DNA of 64,000 bases from Bradyrhizobium arachidis (GTDB taxonomy: Bacteria > Pseudomonadota > Alphaproteobacteria > Rhizobiales > Xanthobacteraceae). Numbering within the stretch: position 1 is the first letter of the stretch; every line of letters starts with the position of its first letter. The position numbers and the translations under genes are program-made. The notes beneath the pieces were generated by a model. The model had not been told where the DNA came from. It ran no database searches and was given only the letters and a program-made list of their open reading frames with translations. Shown piece after piece: positions 8,444 to 17,228 of the stretch. The DNA lies in NCBI RefSeq assembly GCF_024758505.1, contig NZ_CP077970.1:2232001-2296000 (forward strand), given 5' to 3'.

Positions 8444-8851
8444 ATGCCCGTTTCCCGTGAGGATGACGACCGCCGCGAGTTCTTGAAGACATGCGGCAAG
8501 TTCGCGGCCGTGACGCCTCCCGCGGTGACTTTGCTCTTGTCGACGTCATTGACATCGGCAGCCATCGCACATTCTGGCGGACGAGACGCAAGAGGGTATG
8601 GCGGCGGCAGCGGGCGTGATGGTTCGGTCTTCGACAACGGCCGAGACGGCTCGACCAAGGAGCATTCGTCAGGCGGCGGTGGAGGTGGCTCCGGTGGCGG
8701 CGGCGGGGAGCCGGGTCGAAAGGGGTCGAAAGTCGCGCATTCCGGAGATGAAAGCTCCGGATCTGGAGGCGGCCGCGCTAACGAGTCCTCCTCGGGCCCT
8801 GGCGGCCAGGACGGAGATGACAAGAAGCACCGGAAGCACGACGACAAATAA
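8444..8851 (+). CDS. Glycine/serine-rich exported protein with Tat-like leader
   Basis: The 135-residue protein begins with a twin-arginine-like leader (DDRREFLKTCGKFAAV followed by a hydrophobic stretch to about residue 42, ALAs replaced by TSAAIA). The mature part is low complexity: Gly, Ser, Asp and Arg, with a polyglycine run near 78-90, ending in a Lys/His/Asp tail. CAGGAG precedes the ATG. The composition suggests a disordered cell-envelope or extracellular peptide. It follows the secretion locus and lies behind an AT-rich promoter. No known family is assigned. Confidence 0.65.
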   Translation: MPVSREDDDRREFLKTCGKFAAVTPPAVTLLLSTSLTSAAIAHSGGRDARGYGGGSGRDGSVFDNGRDGSTKEHSSGGGGGGSGGGGGEPGRKGSKVAHSGDESSGSGGGRANESSSGPGGQDGDDKKHRKHDDK

Positions 8852-9138
8852 GCCACCCGGCTCCGGTTTTTTCATCTCATGTTCCGATAACCCATCGCGG
8901 GAGCTGGCGAGCTATTCCTGTGGAAATCCGGCCGGACGTCAGCCCCGCGCTTGCTGCAGGCAAAGCAAACGAACCGGGGCTCGATGTCGGACAGCCGCAT
9001 ATCGTCGAGCCAGCGATCCGCCAGGATCGCGGTCGCAGAGCCTGTACGCCATCTACATGAAATTGAAATAGGCAGTCGTCCGCGAATATGCGAATCTGGC
9101 GGCGTTTTCATAGCGTCTCGGAGCCGAGGGAGGGACCG

Positions 9139-9219
9139 ATGCGCATTGCATTGCCGTATCTGGGAATTGGGATCTGCTTGTCTCTGGCGACCTGGTTGGC
9201 ATTGGGCCTTGCACTCTAG
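9139..9219 (+). CDS. Putative 26-residue membrane microprotein
   Basis: An ATG at 9139 follows the strong ribosome site GAGGGAGGGA and opens a 26-codon frame (MRIALPYLGIGICL, then SLATWLALGLAL) ending TAG. Nearly all residues are hydrophobic, giving one membrane helix after a short basic start. The combination of strong Shine-Dalgarno and complete hydrophobic helix is the only evidence; function is unknown. Confidence 0.45.
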   Translation: MRIALPYLGIGICLSLATWLALGLAL

Positions 9220-9401
9220 CGGCGGTTTGTGGTTTTCCGCCGCGAATCAGTATCAGACATAGTTTCGGCCAGACCTCACGGGCCAAAGGGGAATGGTCAG
9301 GCCCGACGCGCGCCGTCCGGACACGATGTCGCGTCGGGCCAGCCACTCATTTGGTGCGCGCGCGGCGGGCGAGGCAAGGCCCATCATGGTTCGGGGGGAT
9401 C

Positions 9402-9560
9402 ATGCATCGTGAGCAGTTTGAGCAGATGTCAATTGATGAATTGTGGGCCCTTCACACTCTCGTCGATAGCATTCTCGCCGCGAGGCTCCTTGCCAAAAAG
9501 AACGAACTAGAAAGGCGTCTGCGGCTTCTCGACCAAAAGGAGGATCCGGAACCGGATTGA
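9402..9560 (+). CDS. H-NS-type oligomerisation domain, lacking DNA-binding half
   Basis: The ATG at 9402 follows GGGGGG. The 52-residue protein has the pattern of the N-terminal helix of alphaproteobacterial H-NS/HvrA-like proteins: MSIDELWALHTLVDSIL, then a charged helix rich in Lys/Glu/Arg. The family usually continues to about 100 residues with a C-terminal GxR-containing DNA-binding loop, absent here. It could act as a dominant-negative partner of a full-length H-NS-like protein, or be a truncated remnant. Confidence 0.55.
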   Translation: MHREQFEQMSIDELWALHTLVDSILAARLLAKKNELERRLRLLDQKEDPEPD

Positions 9561-9708
9561 GGCTGCCACCTCCATTATGTACTGGACGGGGATATCGCTT
9601 CTACCGTGCGTGTGAGTCATTTCACATCTTGGACATGAACCTGGGCTATACCGGCAGGCGACGCCCTTTTTTATCCTGTTTTTTTAGTCCTAGTTTGAGG
9701 GACGCGTA

Positions 9709-9900
9709 ATGAGTAGTCGTGGTCAGGTCTGCGACCGCATGGTGGTTCTGCGCCAACGTGTCTGGTCTCTCACCTCTCAACTGGCAGAGCTTCGAAACCT
9801 CCGCATCCGGGTATCCAAAGCGGAGGAACGAAGAGCCGGTAGACGCTCGAAAGCCACACCTGTTGGGACGACGCCGCGCCGAGGCAGGCGATCGCGATGA
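9709..9900 (+). CDS. Possible small basic protein
   Basis: A 63-codon frame starts at an ATG preceded by GAGGGA at 7-base spacing. The product has an amphipathic helix (VVLRQRVWSLTSQLAELRNL) and a strongly basic tail rich in Arg and Pro. This could be a nucleoid-type peptide or a chance frame. T-rich runs at about 9667-9687 lie upstream. The rest of 9561-10013 shows no gene. The call rests on the ribosome site and composition only. Confidence 0.3.
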   Translation: MSSRGQVCDRMVVLRQRVWSLTSQLAELRNLRIRVSKAEERRAGRRSKATPVGTTPRRGRRSR

Positions 9901-10013
9901 GTTCAAGGGGATAACCCTGTGGGTTGCCTCGCTCGGTCTGCCTTCGCCCTTTGAGCTCCGGCGCGGCAACCCTCGTTTGTTTCGCACTTTGCAAGGACGG
10001 CAAAACTCGGACG

Positions 10014-11510
10014 CTACGGCCGCAACCTGACGTTATCCGTTGCTGAGGGGGCGCCTTCGTTGTCCATAGGCCAGAGGTTGCGCGGGCGATGTCGATATCT
10101 CAGTTCTTTCCAGTTCATGCTGGCTCCGCCGGGTGAATCGACGAACAGCACCTTGGCGGCGGAGGGCGCATAGGCCGCATAGAAGTGGTTCGCCGATTTC
10201 ACCACGACGATTTTTCGAGACCTCCAGTCGAGCCCCATCGGAGTGAAGAGGTCGCCGAGCGCCTGGATGCGCCTTTCAACCAGCACGATCTCGATTCCGG
10301 CGACGTCGATCCGGACCCCGCGGCCCATCGGCGTGCCCAAGCCAGAACCGAAGCAGTTCAGCATGTCCGGCGCCGGCGCACAGTTGAGCACACGGGCCTC
10401 GACGTCCAGCGGCTGGCCCGATGCCGGCGAATGCTTTCCGCCGATACGCAGCGGGAGCCTGGCGCCGACGCCTGCCGAATAGCAGATCGCGAGAGCTCCG
10501 GGATCGTAGAAGGGTCCGATACAGGCCTCCGCGATGCCACGTCTCAGCATCGCCTCGAGGACGAATGTCGAATCGCCGGCCGCCCCGCCGCCGGTGTTAT
10601 CAGCGACATCGGCGAGCACGATCGGATGCGTTGAGCTCCGTGTTGCCTCGTTCAGTGCGGTCTCAATGTCCAGATACTCCGAGAAGCACCGATCGCGAAT
10701 GGCGAAGAGTTCATCGCGGAGCTGCGCGGCCAGTGCGTCGCCCTGGCTCTTTCGTCCGTCCGTGATGACCAGCATCTTCGATCCGAGCTCGGAGCAGTCG
10801 CCCCAGGCGAAGCCGTGGACGAATGAAATCGACAGGACGCCGTCCATGCCTTCGAGCTCCTTCATGCGAGCAACGAACGAGCGCATCGGCTCGCGGAGCG
10901 TCATGAACTGCGCGATCATGTTGCAGGGGAGGATGGACATGACCGGCTTGATCTCTCTGCGCGCCGCGCGGAGGCAGAGATCGACCAGTTCCCGGGCACG
11001 ATCGAGGATATCGAGGTGAGGATAGTCCTTGAAGAAGATCAGGATATCGGCGTTCTCGTACTTCTTGCGCGACAGGAAGCCATGCAGGTCGAGTTCGACG
11101 CCGATGATCACGTCGGGTCCCACGATGCGGCGGACTTCGGCGATGAGGTCGCCTTCGGCATCTTCGTAGCCGTCGGCGATCATCGCTCCGTGCATGGCGA
11201 GTGCGACGACATCCACCGGCATCGCGGCGCGCAGATCCTCCAGCAGGCGGTCCCGCAGCGTCTCATAGGCAGTCCTGGTCGTCATGCCGTTGGGCTCGGC
11301 GAAGCCGCCTCGCCCCTGCACGATGTCCAGGGGCTCGACCAGCGCGCGCTCCCGAAGCGCGCGAAGCACCATGCCGAACAGATGGTACTCGAAAGGCTTG
11401 CCGTCGCTTGCCGGCAGCTCGTTGGGCATGAACTGGTCGATCGAGGTCGGAAGCGGCGAGAAAGTGTTTGTTTCCGTCCCGAACAGGGCAGTGAATATTC
11501 GCATGGTCAT
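10014..11510 (-). CDS. M81 family metallopeptidase, MlrC-like
   Basis: The roughly 498-residue protein matches the MlrC family, named for microcystinase C, which cleaves linearised microcystin; bradyrhizobial members act on unknown small peptides or amides. Visible family features are the N-terminal FGTETNTFSP motif (metal-site His replaced by Thr-Glu-Thr-Asn context typical of the family), ALAMHGAMIADGYEDAEGD, GVELDLHG with metal-binding Asp/His, and a DVADNTGGGAAGDST loop. GTG 11513, ATG 11510 and ATG 11504 are all possible starts. It is followed at 11607 by an ACS-family transporter on the same strand, which may bring in its substrate. Confidence 0.9.
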   Translation of the reverse strand: MTMRIFTALFGTETNTFSPLPTSIDQFMPNELPASDGKPFEYHLFGMVLRALRERALVEPLDIVQGRGGFAEPNGMTTRTAYETLRDRLLEDLRAAMPVDVVALAMHGAMIADGYEDAEGDLIAEVRRIVGPDVIIGVELDLHGFLSRKKYENADILIFFKDYPHLDILDRARELVDLCLRAARREIKPVMSILPCNMIAQFMTLREPMRSFVARMKELEGMDGVLSISFVHGFAWGDCSELGSKMLVITDGRKSQGDALAAQLRDELFAIRDRCFSEYLDIETALNEATRSSTHPIVLADVADNTGGGAAGDSTFVLEAMLRRGIAEACIGPFYDPGALAICYSAGVGARLPLRIGGKHSPASGQPLDVEARVLNCAPAPDMLNCFGSGLGTPMGRGVRIDVAGIEIVLVERRIQALGDLFTPMGLDWRSRKIVVVKSANHFYAAYAPSAAKVLFVDSPGGASMNWKELRYRHRPRNLWPMDNEGAPSATDNVRLRP

Positions 11511-11606
11511 CACCGACGACTTTAGGAGAGGCCGAGAATGCTGATCGATCGGGGAGTTGGAAGCCGTCTGCTGCCAACTCCCGTGGATGTGCTTCGACGC
11601 TTCGGA

Positions 11607-12992
11607 CTATGCCTCCGCGCCTGCTTCGGCCTTGGCCTGAATCTTGGCCTGAAACTGGGTCGCATCCGCGGGCGCGGGACGCAGCGCGACCAGCATCACG
11701 AACCCCGCCAGGGCGAAGAGCCCCGCGACGAAGTACATCGACATTGCGACGTCGCCGGTGCGGCTGTTGATCTGCGCCATCATGATCGGGCTCACGACGC
11801 CTCCCAATAGTGCGAGGCTGTTGATGAAGGCGATCCCCGTGGCGGCGACAGGCTTGGCCAGGTATTCGGTGACGACGGTCAGGAACAGGGGCAACGCGGA
11901 CGCGAGACCGAGCATGGTCACGCAGAGGCCGGCGAGGGAGCCCACGAAATTGCCCTGCGTGAGGATGCAGATTCCGAGCCCCGCCGCTGCGACAAAGGTG
12001 CTTGCGGCGTAGTGCCAGCGGCGTTCGCGTGTCCGATCGGAATGCCGGCCCACGAGGATCATCGCGGTAATGCCGACGGCTTGCGGAATTGCCGCGCAAA
12101 CTCCCACCAGAAGCAGGTCCTCGACGCCCCAGGCCTTGATCAGGCTGGGGATCCAGAACACCAGCGCATAGTTTCCCGCAATGAGGAGAAAATCCGACAG
12201 CGCGAGCGCATAGACGCGCCAGTCGCGGAATAGCATCTTGAGCGCACCGCTCGAAGCCGTCGTGGTCGGCCGGTGATATTCGATGTCCGCCTTGAGCCGC
12301 TGCTTCTCCTCGCTCGTCAGCCAATGGGCATCCTCCGGGCGATCCTGCAGCCAGAGATAGGCGGTGATGCCCAGCAGGCTGGCGGGCAGGCCCTGCGTCA
12401 GGAACAGCCATTGCCAGCCTGACAGGCCGCCGACGCCGTTCAAATATTTCATGATGGCGCCGGACGTCGGTCCCGCGAAGACGCCGGCGCCGACCACGGC
12501 GGCCATGAGGATCGCCAGCACCTGTCCGCGGCGGGGCTCGGGATACCAGTAGGTCAGATAGAGAACGACACCGGGCAGAAAGCCCGCTTCGAAAACGCCG
12601 AGCAGGAAACGCATGACGTAGAACTGCATGGGAGTCTGCACGAACATCATGCCGGCCGCGACGAGGCCCCATATGAACATGATGCGCAACAGAGTCTTGC
12701 GGGCGCCGATCCTCTGCATCAGCATATTGCTGGGCACCTCGAACATGACGTACCCGACGAAGAAGAGCCCGGCTCCGAAACCGTACACGGCGTCGTCGAA
12801 CGCCGGAAGCTCGGTCATCTGGAGCTTGGCATAGCCTATGTTGACACGATCGATGTAGGCGACCATGTAGGACACGAGCAGCAGGGGAAGAAGTCGCCAC
12901 CCCACCTTCTTGTACAATGCGTCGTTCGAGGGATGCGTGGCTTGCGAGGGATGCGTGGCGTGGAAAGCACTTGAAAGAGATTGCTTGGTCAT
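11607..12992 (-). CDS. MFS transporter, anion:cation symporter (ACS) family
   Basis: Twelve hydrophobic segments and the ACS hallmarks are visible: YIDRVNIGYAKL in the first helix, a GARKTL loop between helices 2 and 3, and RFLLGVFEAGFLPG in helix 4. The start at 12992 (MTKQSLSS) is preferred; the open frame runs to 13103 but starts in the divergent promoter region. Members import organic anions such as phthalate, tartrate or glucarate. The substrate is not determined, though the location between MlrC and the amino-acid module at 13-16 kb suggests a dipeptide-like or amidated acid. Transcription is divergent from the XRE regulator. Confidence 0.92.
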   Translation of the reverse strand: MTKQSLSSAFHATHPSQATHPSNDALYKKVGWRLLPLLLVSYMVAYIDRVNIGYAKLQMTELPAFDDAVYGFGAGLFFVGYVMFEVPSNMLMQRIGARKTLLRIMFIWGLVAAGMMFVQTPMQFYVMRFLLGVFEAGFLPGVVLYLTYWYPEPRRGQVLAILMAAVVGAGVFAGPTSGAIMKYLNGVGGLSGWQWLFLTQGLPASLLGITAYLWLQDRPEDAHWLTSEEKQRLKADIEYHRPTTTASSGALKMLFRDWRVYALALSDFLLIAGNYALVFWIPSLIKAWGVEDLLLVGVCAAIPQAVGITAMILVGRHSDRTRERRWHYAASTFVAAAGLGICILTQGNFVGSLAGLCVTMLGLASALPLFLTVVTEYLAKPVAATGIAFINSLALLGGVVSPIMMAQINSRTGDVAMSMYFVAGLFALAGFVMLVALRPAPADATQFQAKIQAKAEAGAEA

Positions 12993-13131
12993 GGCGCGCC
13001 CTGATCCTTGATCGGAAGTATCAGATACTGAGCAGGGGTTTCGGCGCGCGCAATTTTGCAAGTGGTTGACGAATGGTGCAACCTGACGCGACCAATGCGC
13101 CAATTGGCAAGAGACGGGGTCGGGGCATCAG

Positions 13132-13947
13132 ATGCACACCAATGCGAACTTTCCTGGCAATCTGAAGTTGCTCTGCAACCACTACCGATCCATTGCCGAG
13201 GTCTGTCGCCGGCTCAAGATCAACCGCGCGCAGTTCAACAAATATCTCAGCGGCCAGACCGCGCCGACCGCTCATAATCTCAAACGCATCTGCGATTTCT
13301 TCGGGATCGACGAGAGCGAAATCGCGCGGCCCCATGACGAGTTCGCCCGGATCATCGGCGTGCGTCCCGGCCCTGCGAGCCAGGCCGCCCTGGCTGCGCC
13401 GCCGCTCAAGCATATGGAGGAGTTGCGACGGCGCTCGTCGGACGCATTGAAGAAGTATGTGGGGTACTACTTCGAATACTACCATTCCATGTCTTCGCCC
13501 GGGCGCATCTTGCGCTCGCTGGTGCATCTGCACGAAGAGGGCGGATCCGTCGTCTGCGAGCGGATCGAAAGATTGCAGGATCCCAGCGCGCCAACCCGGC
13601 ACGTGCAGTGCCGCTATCTGGGCACGGCGTTCTACCTGCAGGAGCGCATCTTCGTGCTCGACTACGAATCGCTGACATCAAACGAAATCACCCAGACGGT
13701 CCTGATTCCGAGCTTCAAGAACCGGATTGTCCGCTTGAACGGGTTGAAGCTCGGCGTCAGCGCGGCCGATCAGCGCGCGCCATGTTGTACCCGCGTGGTG
13801 TGGGAGTATTTGGGAGCGCAGGTCCCCCGCATCAGATGCTACCGCCAACTTGGTCTGTTCGCACCCGATGATGACCGGATCAATGCGGATATCAGGCAAC
13901 GTCTGCAGCAAACCCGGTTCGACCAGGGTCTGTTCTTCGTGCCCTAG
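13132..13947 (+). CDS. XRE-type transcriptional regulator
   Basis: The 271-residue protein has an N-terminal helix-turn-helix (about residues 8-60; SIAEVCRRLKINRAQFNKYL then SGQTAPTAHNLKRICDFFGI) and a C-terminal domain of about 190 residues with no recognised fold that presumably senses a ligand. It shares a 139-bp intergenic region with the divergent ACS transporter and lies upstream of the racemase and asparaginase genes, so it probably controls uptake and use of an amino-acid-type substrate. Inference from context. Confidence 0.85.
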   Translation: MHTNANFPGNLKLLCNHYRSIAEVCRRLKINRAQFNKYLSGQTAPTAHNLKRICDFFGIDESEIARPHDEFARIIGVRPGPASQAALAAPPLKHMEELRRRSSDALKKYVGYYFEYYHSMSSPGRILRSLVHLHEEGGSVVCERIERLQDPSAPTRHVQCRYLGTAFYLQERIFVLDYESLTSNEITQTVLIPSFKNRIVRLNGLKLGVSAADQRAPCCTRVVWEYLGAQVPRIRCYRQLGLFAPDDDRINADIRQRLQQTRFDQGLFFVP

Positions 13948-13995
13948 AGCATGATCCGGAAAAGTGCGCAGCGGTTTTCCGAAAAGATCATGCTC
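13947..13995. repeat. Intergenic palindromic repeat
   Basis: GAGCATGATC and GATCATGCTC flank an inner GGAAAA/TTTTCC pair, giving an imperfect hairpin that begins at the stop codon of the XRE gene. I recall the same sequence type as a dispersed intergenic repeat in rhizobial genomes. Confidence 0.7.
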
Positions 13996-14005
13996 AAACA
14001 AAGAG

Positions 14006-14048
14006 CTAAAGCGCGATGATGAATCAACCTAAAGCCATCGCGCTTTAG
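14006..14048. repeat. Second intergenic hairpin repeat
   Basis: CTAAAGCGCGATG and CATCGCGCTTTAG form a perfect 13-bp stem around a 17-base loop, 10 bp after the previous repeat. The pair forms a composite element common in rhizobial intergenic DNA. It may double as a terminator for the XRE gene. Confidence 0.7.
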
Positions 14049-14182
14049 AGGCTCCTCCGTTCCGAGCGACAGCTTGCATCAGGTACCCTGGGCAACTCGC
14101 GCCACTGCGGAACGACTTGCGAAATTGCACGGCGTTTGAGCGCGCGGCAAAACCAGCCGCGTCCTTAACGGTGCCGGTCGTC

Positions 14183-14971
14183 ATGAATTCATTCAGCTCG
14201 CAGAATCCGGATCCTCATCTCGAGGACTCGAACATCGCTCTCGCGGGCTATGTCGCCAGACCCCGCATTGGGATCATCACCGGTTCTGGGCCCGAAGCCG
14301 GGGTCGATCTATGGACCAAGGTGCTCCGCGAGAATCGCCGCCGGATGGGTTCGCAATTTCGTCACGACACCGATGCGCCGGCGGTCGATATCATCTCCGA
14401 TCCGGCGCTCGGCCTGTCCATGGAGCTCGATCGCACCGAAGCGGAGGTGTGGACCGCGTTGCGGGCGGATGCCGAGGCGCTCGATGGACGGGTCGCCGCC
14501 TATGCCATCGCCTGCAATACGCTGAACGTGTTCGCGCCGCGCCTGAACGAGCTCGGCCTGACCGCGCGCCTGATTTCGTTCGTGGACGTGCTCGGCGCCT
14601 ACCTCCGGCAACGCGGCGAGACGCAGGTGTGCTTGCTGGGCGCGCGCACGGTCGCCGAGCTCGGAGCGTGGTCGCCCTATCGGTCCTTGCGCAGCGTGGT
14701 TGATTTCGAGCCGCTGGATGAGGACGGGCGCATGGCGCTCCACCAGCTGATCTACGACGTCAAGCAGTACGGCGCCGAACATCCTGATTTGCGCGACCGG
14801 TTTGCGCGCCTGCTCGCGCGGGTCCGGTCGGAAACCGTGCTGCTCGCCTGTACCGAACTGCCGCTGATCGCAGACGTCGAGACCACCAAGCACCTGGTCG
14901 ACGTGACCCAGCTCGTCGCGGAGGCGCTGGTGGATTGCACCGTACCTGCGGCGACGTCGGACGGCCCATGA
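14183..14971 (+). CDS. Aspartate/glutamate racemase family protein
   Basis: Cofactor-independent racemases of this family use two Cys residues as acid and base. Both are present: Cys111 in YAIACNTLN and Cys223 in VLLACTELPL, and an ITGSGPEAG loop lies near residue 33. The 262-residue length from the ATG at 14183 suits the family; an upstream ATG at 14117 adds residues without family similarity. The stop overlaps the asparaginase start (ATGA at 14968), so the two enzymes are coupled. Likely role: interconversion of D- and L-aspartate produced from asparagine. Confidence 0.88.
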   Translation: MNSFSSQNPDPHLEDSNIALAGYVARPRIGIITGSGPEAGVDLWTKVLRENRRRMGSQFRHDTDAPAVDIISDPALGLSMELDRTEAEVWTALRADAEALDGRVAAYAIACNTLNVFAPRLNELGLTARLISFVDVLGAYLRQRGETQVCLLGARTVAELGAWSPYRSLRSVVDFEPLDEDGRMALHQLIYDVKQYGAEHPDLRDRFARLLARVRSETVLLACTELPLIADVETTKHLVDVTQLVAEALVDCTVPAATSDGP

Positions 14972-15960
14972 AGCCGAGTGGCAAGCTTAGGATTGGCAAG
15001 CTCGGCGTCGTGATCACCGGGGGCACGATCGGAATGCACCCCGGCGACGCCGGACTGGCGCCGGCGTGCGGCCTCGAGACCCACCTGCGCGAGGCGTTGC
15101 GCGCGCGGGGGCGGCATGATGTCGGACCTTTCGTCGAGCTCGCGCCGCTGATCGATAGCGCCAATGCGGGGCCTGATTTCTGGGTGCGGGTTGCGACCGC
15201 GGTGGTATCGCTCGTCGAGGATGCCGATTGCAGCGGCGTCTTGATTCTCCATGGTACCGATACGATGGCCTATACGGCGGCCGGCCTTGCTTTCCTTCTG
15301 TTCGGTTTGCCCGTGCCGGTCGTGCTGACGGGCGCGATGCACCCGATCGGGCACGCTGGCAGCGACGGTTGGGACAATGTCTCGGGCGCGTTGGACCTGC
15401 TGACGAGCGACCCGGCGGCGGGCACCTATGTCTACTTTGCAGGCCAGCAGATCCCGGCTGTCCACTGCAGCAAGTGGCGGACGCAGGCGGCCGATGCATT
15501 CACGCGGACCCAGCGGCCGACCATCGATCTGTCCGCGCCCGCTTTCCCGCCCTGGAGCTATCGCAAGCTGGTCGCGCCGGCTCGCGTCGCCGTGCTGTCG
15601 CTTCACCCTGGCTTCGAGCCGGCGGCGCTCGAGGCGCTCGTGGCTGCCGGCGTGCCGGGTTGTGTGCTCGAATGTTACGGTTCGGGAACGGCTCCGGTCG
15701 CTGACGCGCGCTTCATCGCCGCGCTCGAATTGGCGCGCTCCCGAAATATGGTCGTGGTGGCGATCAGCCAGTGCCCCGAGGGTGCGGTGGCGTTCGGCCA
15801 CTATGCGACGGATCACCGGCTGAAGACGGTCGGGGTCGTGAGCGGGGGCGGCATGACGCGCGAGGTCGCGCTGGCAAAACTCGGTATCCTGCTAGGCTCC
15901 GGGCTGTCCGCCGCGGCCTGTCGGGACTGGATGCGCGTGAGCGTCTTCGGGGAGTTGTAG
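14968..15960 (+). CDS. Type I (cytoplasmic) asparaginase
   Basis: Hydrolyses asparagine to aspartate and ammonia. The two catalytic elements are visible: TGGTIG at 17-22 with the nucleophilic Thr20, and HGTDT at 95-99. No leader peptide is present, so it is cytoplasmic. The 330-residue length is normal. The ATG at 14968 overlaps the racemase stop, which also decides this start over an upstream GTG/ATG alternative. With the racemase it would allow growth on D- or L-asparagine. Confidence 0.92.
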   Translation: MKPSGKLRIGKLGVVITGGTIGMHPGDAGLAPACGLETHLREALRARGRHDVGPFVELAPLIDSANAGPDFWVRVATAVVSLVEDADCSGVLILHGTDTMAYTAAGLAFLLFGLPVPVVLTGAMHPIGHAGSDGWDNVSGALDLLTSDPAAGTYVYFAGQQIPAVHCSKWRTQAADAFTRTQRPTIDLSAPAFPPWSYRKLVAPARVAVLSLHPGFEPAALEALVAAGVPGCVLECYGSGTAPVADARFIAALELARSRNMVVVAISQCPEGAVAFGHYATDHRLKTVGVVSGGGMTREVALAKLGILLGSGLSAAACRDWMRVSVFGEL

Positions 15961-16055
15961 CTGTTCGGGTTTGGGCTGACGCCGGCGAGCGCGAGGCTCG
16001 ACGTTTCCTTACGATGCGATATGAGCGCATATGTCCGGCAGCAAGCCGCCGGGTC

Positions 16056-17015
16056 CTATTCGCCTGCAGGAGGCCGCGTCTTGCGCGGCGGTACGCCAAA
16101 GCGCTTCTTGTAGTTGACCGAGAAATGCGACTGGCTGGCAAATCCGGAGCGATAGGCGACCTCGCCGAGATTGATCGTGCCGCGCTGGCCGCTGGCGAGA
16201 ATCATCAGATGCGCCTGCTGCAGCCGCTCCTCCTGCAGCACCTGTCCGAACGTCGTGCCCTGATACTGGAAGATCTTGTGCAGGTAGCGCACCGAAATGC
16301 GGTGCTCGGCCGCCGCGCGCTCCGGCGTCAGCGCGTGGTCGGCGAGATTGCGGCGGATATAGGCGCTGATCCGGTTGAACAGCGAGGTGCCCAGTGTCTC
16401 GCGGATCAGCGCGCTGTTATCGCGCTGGTCGCGGCACTCGATCATCAGGCAGAGCATGTCGATGATGCAGTCCTCGATCCGTGCGCTGTGCTCTGACGGC
16501 TGCATCTTCAGCACCTGCTCGCCGAGCGTGGTGATCGCCGGCACCAGCAATGGATTGGTGAAATCGGCGGTGGCGCAGAGATTGTCGATGCCGGCGACCC
16601 GGCCGGCCAGGCGCTCGCGGTCGATCTTGATCGTGATGTTCTCCGAGGCGTCGGGCACGTCGATCACATAGGCCTCGGCGGCATTGACCAGGAACACGCT
16701 GCCCGGCAGCACCAAGCCTTCGCGGCCGCGTTGCTGGAAGCGCATGGCGTGTCGGGTCGGAAACAGGAAGACGAAATCCTCGGTCTTGTCGGCCTTCGCC
16801 GCCTCCTTGCGCCGGATCACGCGCTGGGCATCGGCGCGAAAATTCGAGACGCCCATGATGTCCGACTGCCAGTCGATCAGCTCCCCGCGAAGGCGATCGG
16901 TGTGAGCGGACTGGATATCCAGACGGTAGTACACCTCGGCCATAGCTTGCCGCCAGGCCTCGATGCTGCCCTGTCCGTCGATTCCGGCCGTTGAATATGA
17001 GTTGCTCTGCGTCAT
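16056..17015 (-). CDS. AraC-family transcriptional regulator
   Basis: The 319-residue protein has an AraC-binding-like N-terminal domain (about 40-200) and a C-terminal double helix-turn-helix (about 215-319; LTPERAAAEHRISVRYLHKI and VAYRSGFASQSHFSVNYKKR). It is divergent from the ABC/amidase operon at 17229 across 213 bp and is therefore its likely activator, probably responding to the transported substrate or its product. Confidence 0.9.
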   Translation of the reverse strand: MTQSNSYSTAGIDGQGSIEAWRQAMAEVYYRLDIQSAHTDRLRGELIDWQSDIMGVSNFRADAQRVIRRKEAAKADKTEDFVFLFPTRHAMRFQQRGREGLVLPGSVFLVNAAEAYVIDVPDASENITIKIDRERLAGRVAGIDNLCATADFTNPLLVPAITTLGEQVLKMQPSEHSARIEDCIIDMLCLMIECRDQRDNSALIRETLGTSLFNRISAYIRRNLADHALTPERAAAEHRISVRYLHKIFQYQGTTFGQVLQEERLQQAHLMILASGQRGTINLGEVAYRSGFASQSHFSVNYKKRFGVPPRKTRPPAGE

Positions 17016-17228
17016 GGCGCCCAGCTCAATGGTTCACTTCACGAAACGCAATCCCATTCCTTCATTCAAGAAGCGTACCAGTGCCGCCGTCACCACCCAA
17101 GCCTGTCCCGGCCCCGGTGCGCTCTGGAAGAAAACACAGTGCGCTCGCCGAAAAGACGGGCGTACCGCTGCCGACCTAACCTCTCGCTGCATCGCAACCG
17201 TAGTGGCCGCAGCAGGAGGGGGTTCTAG

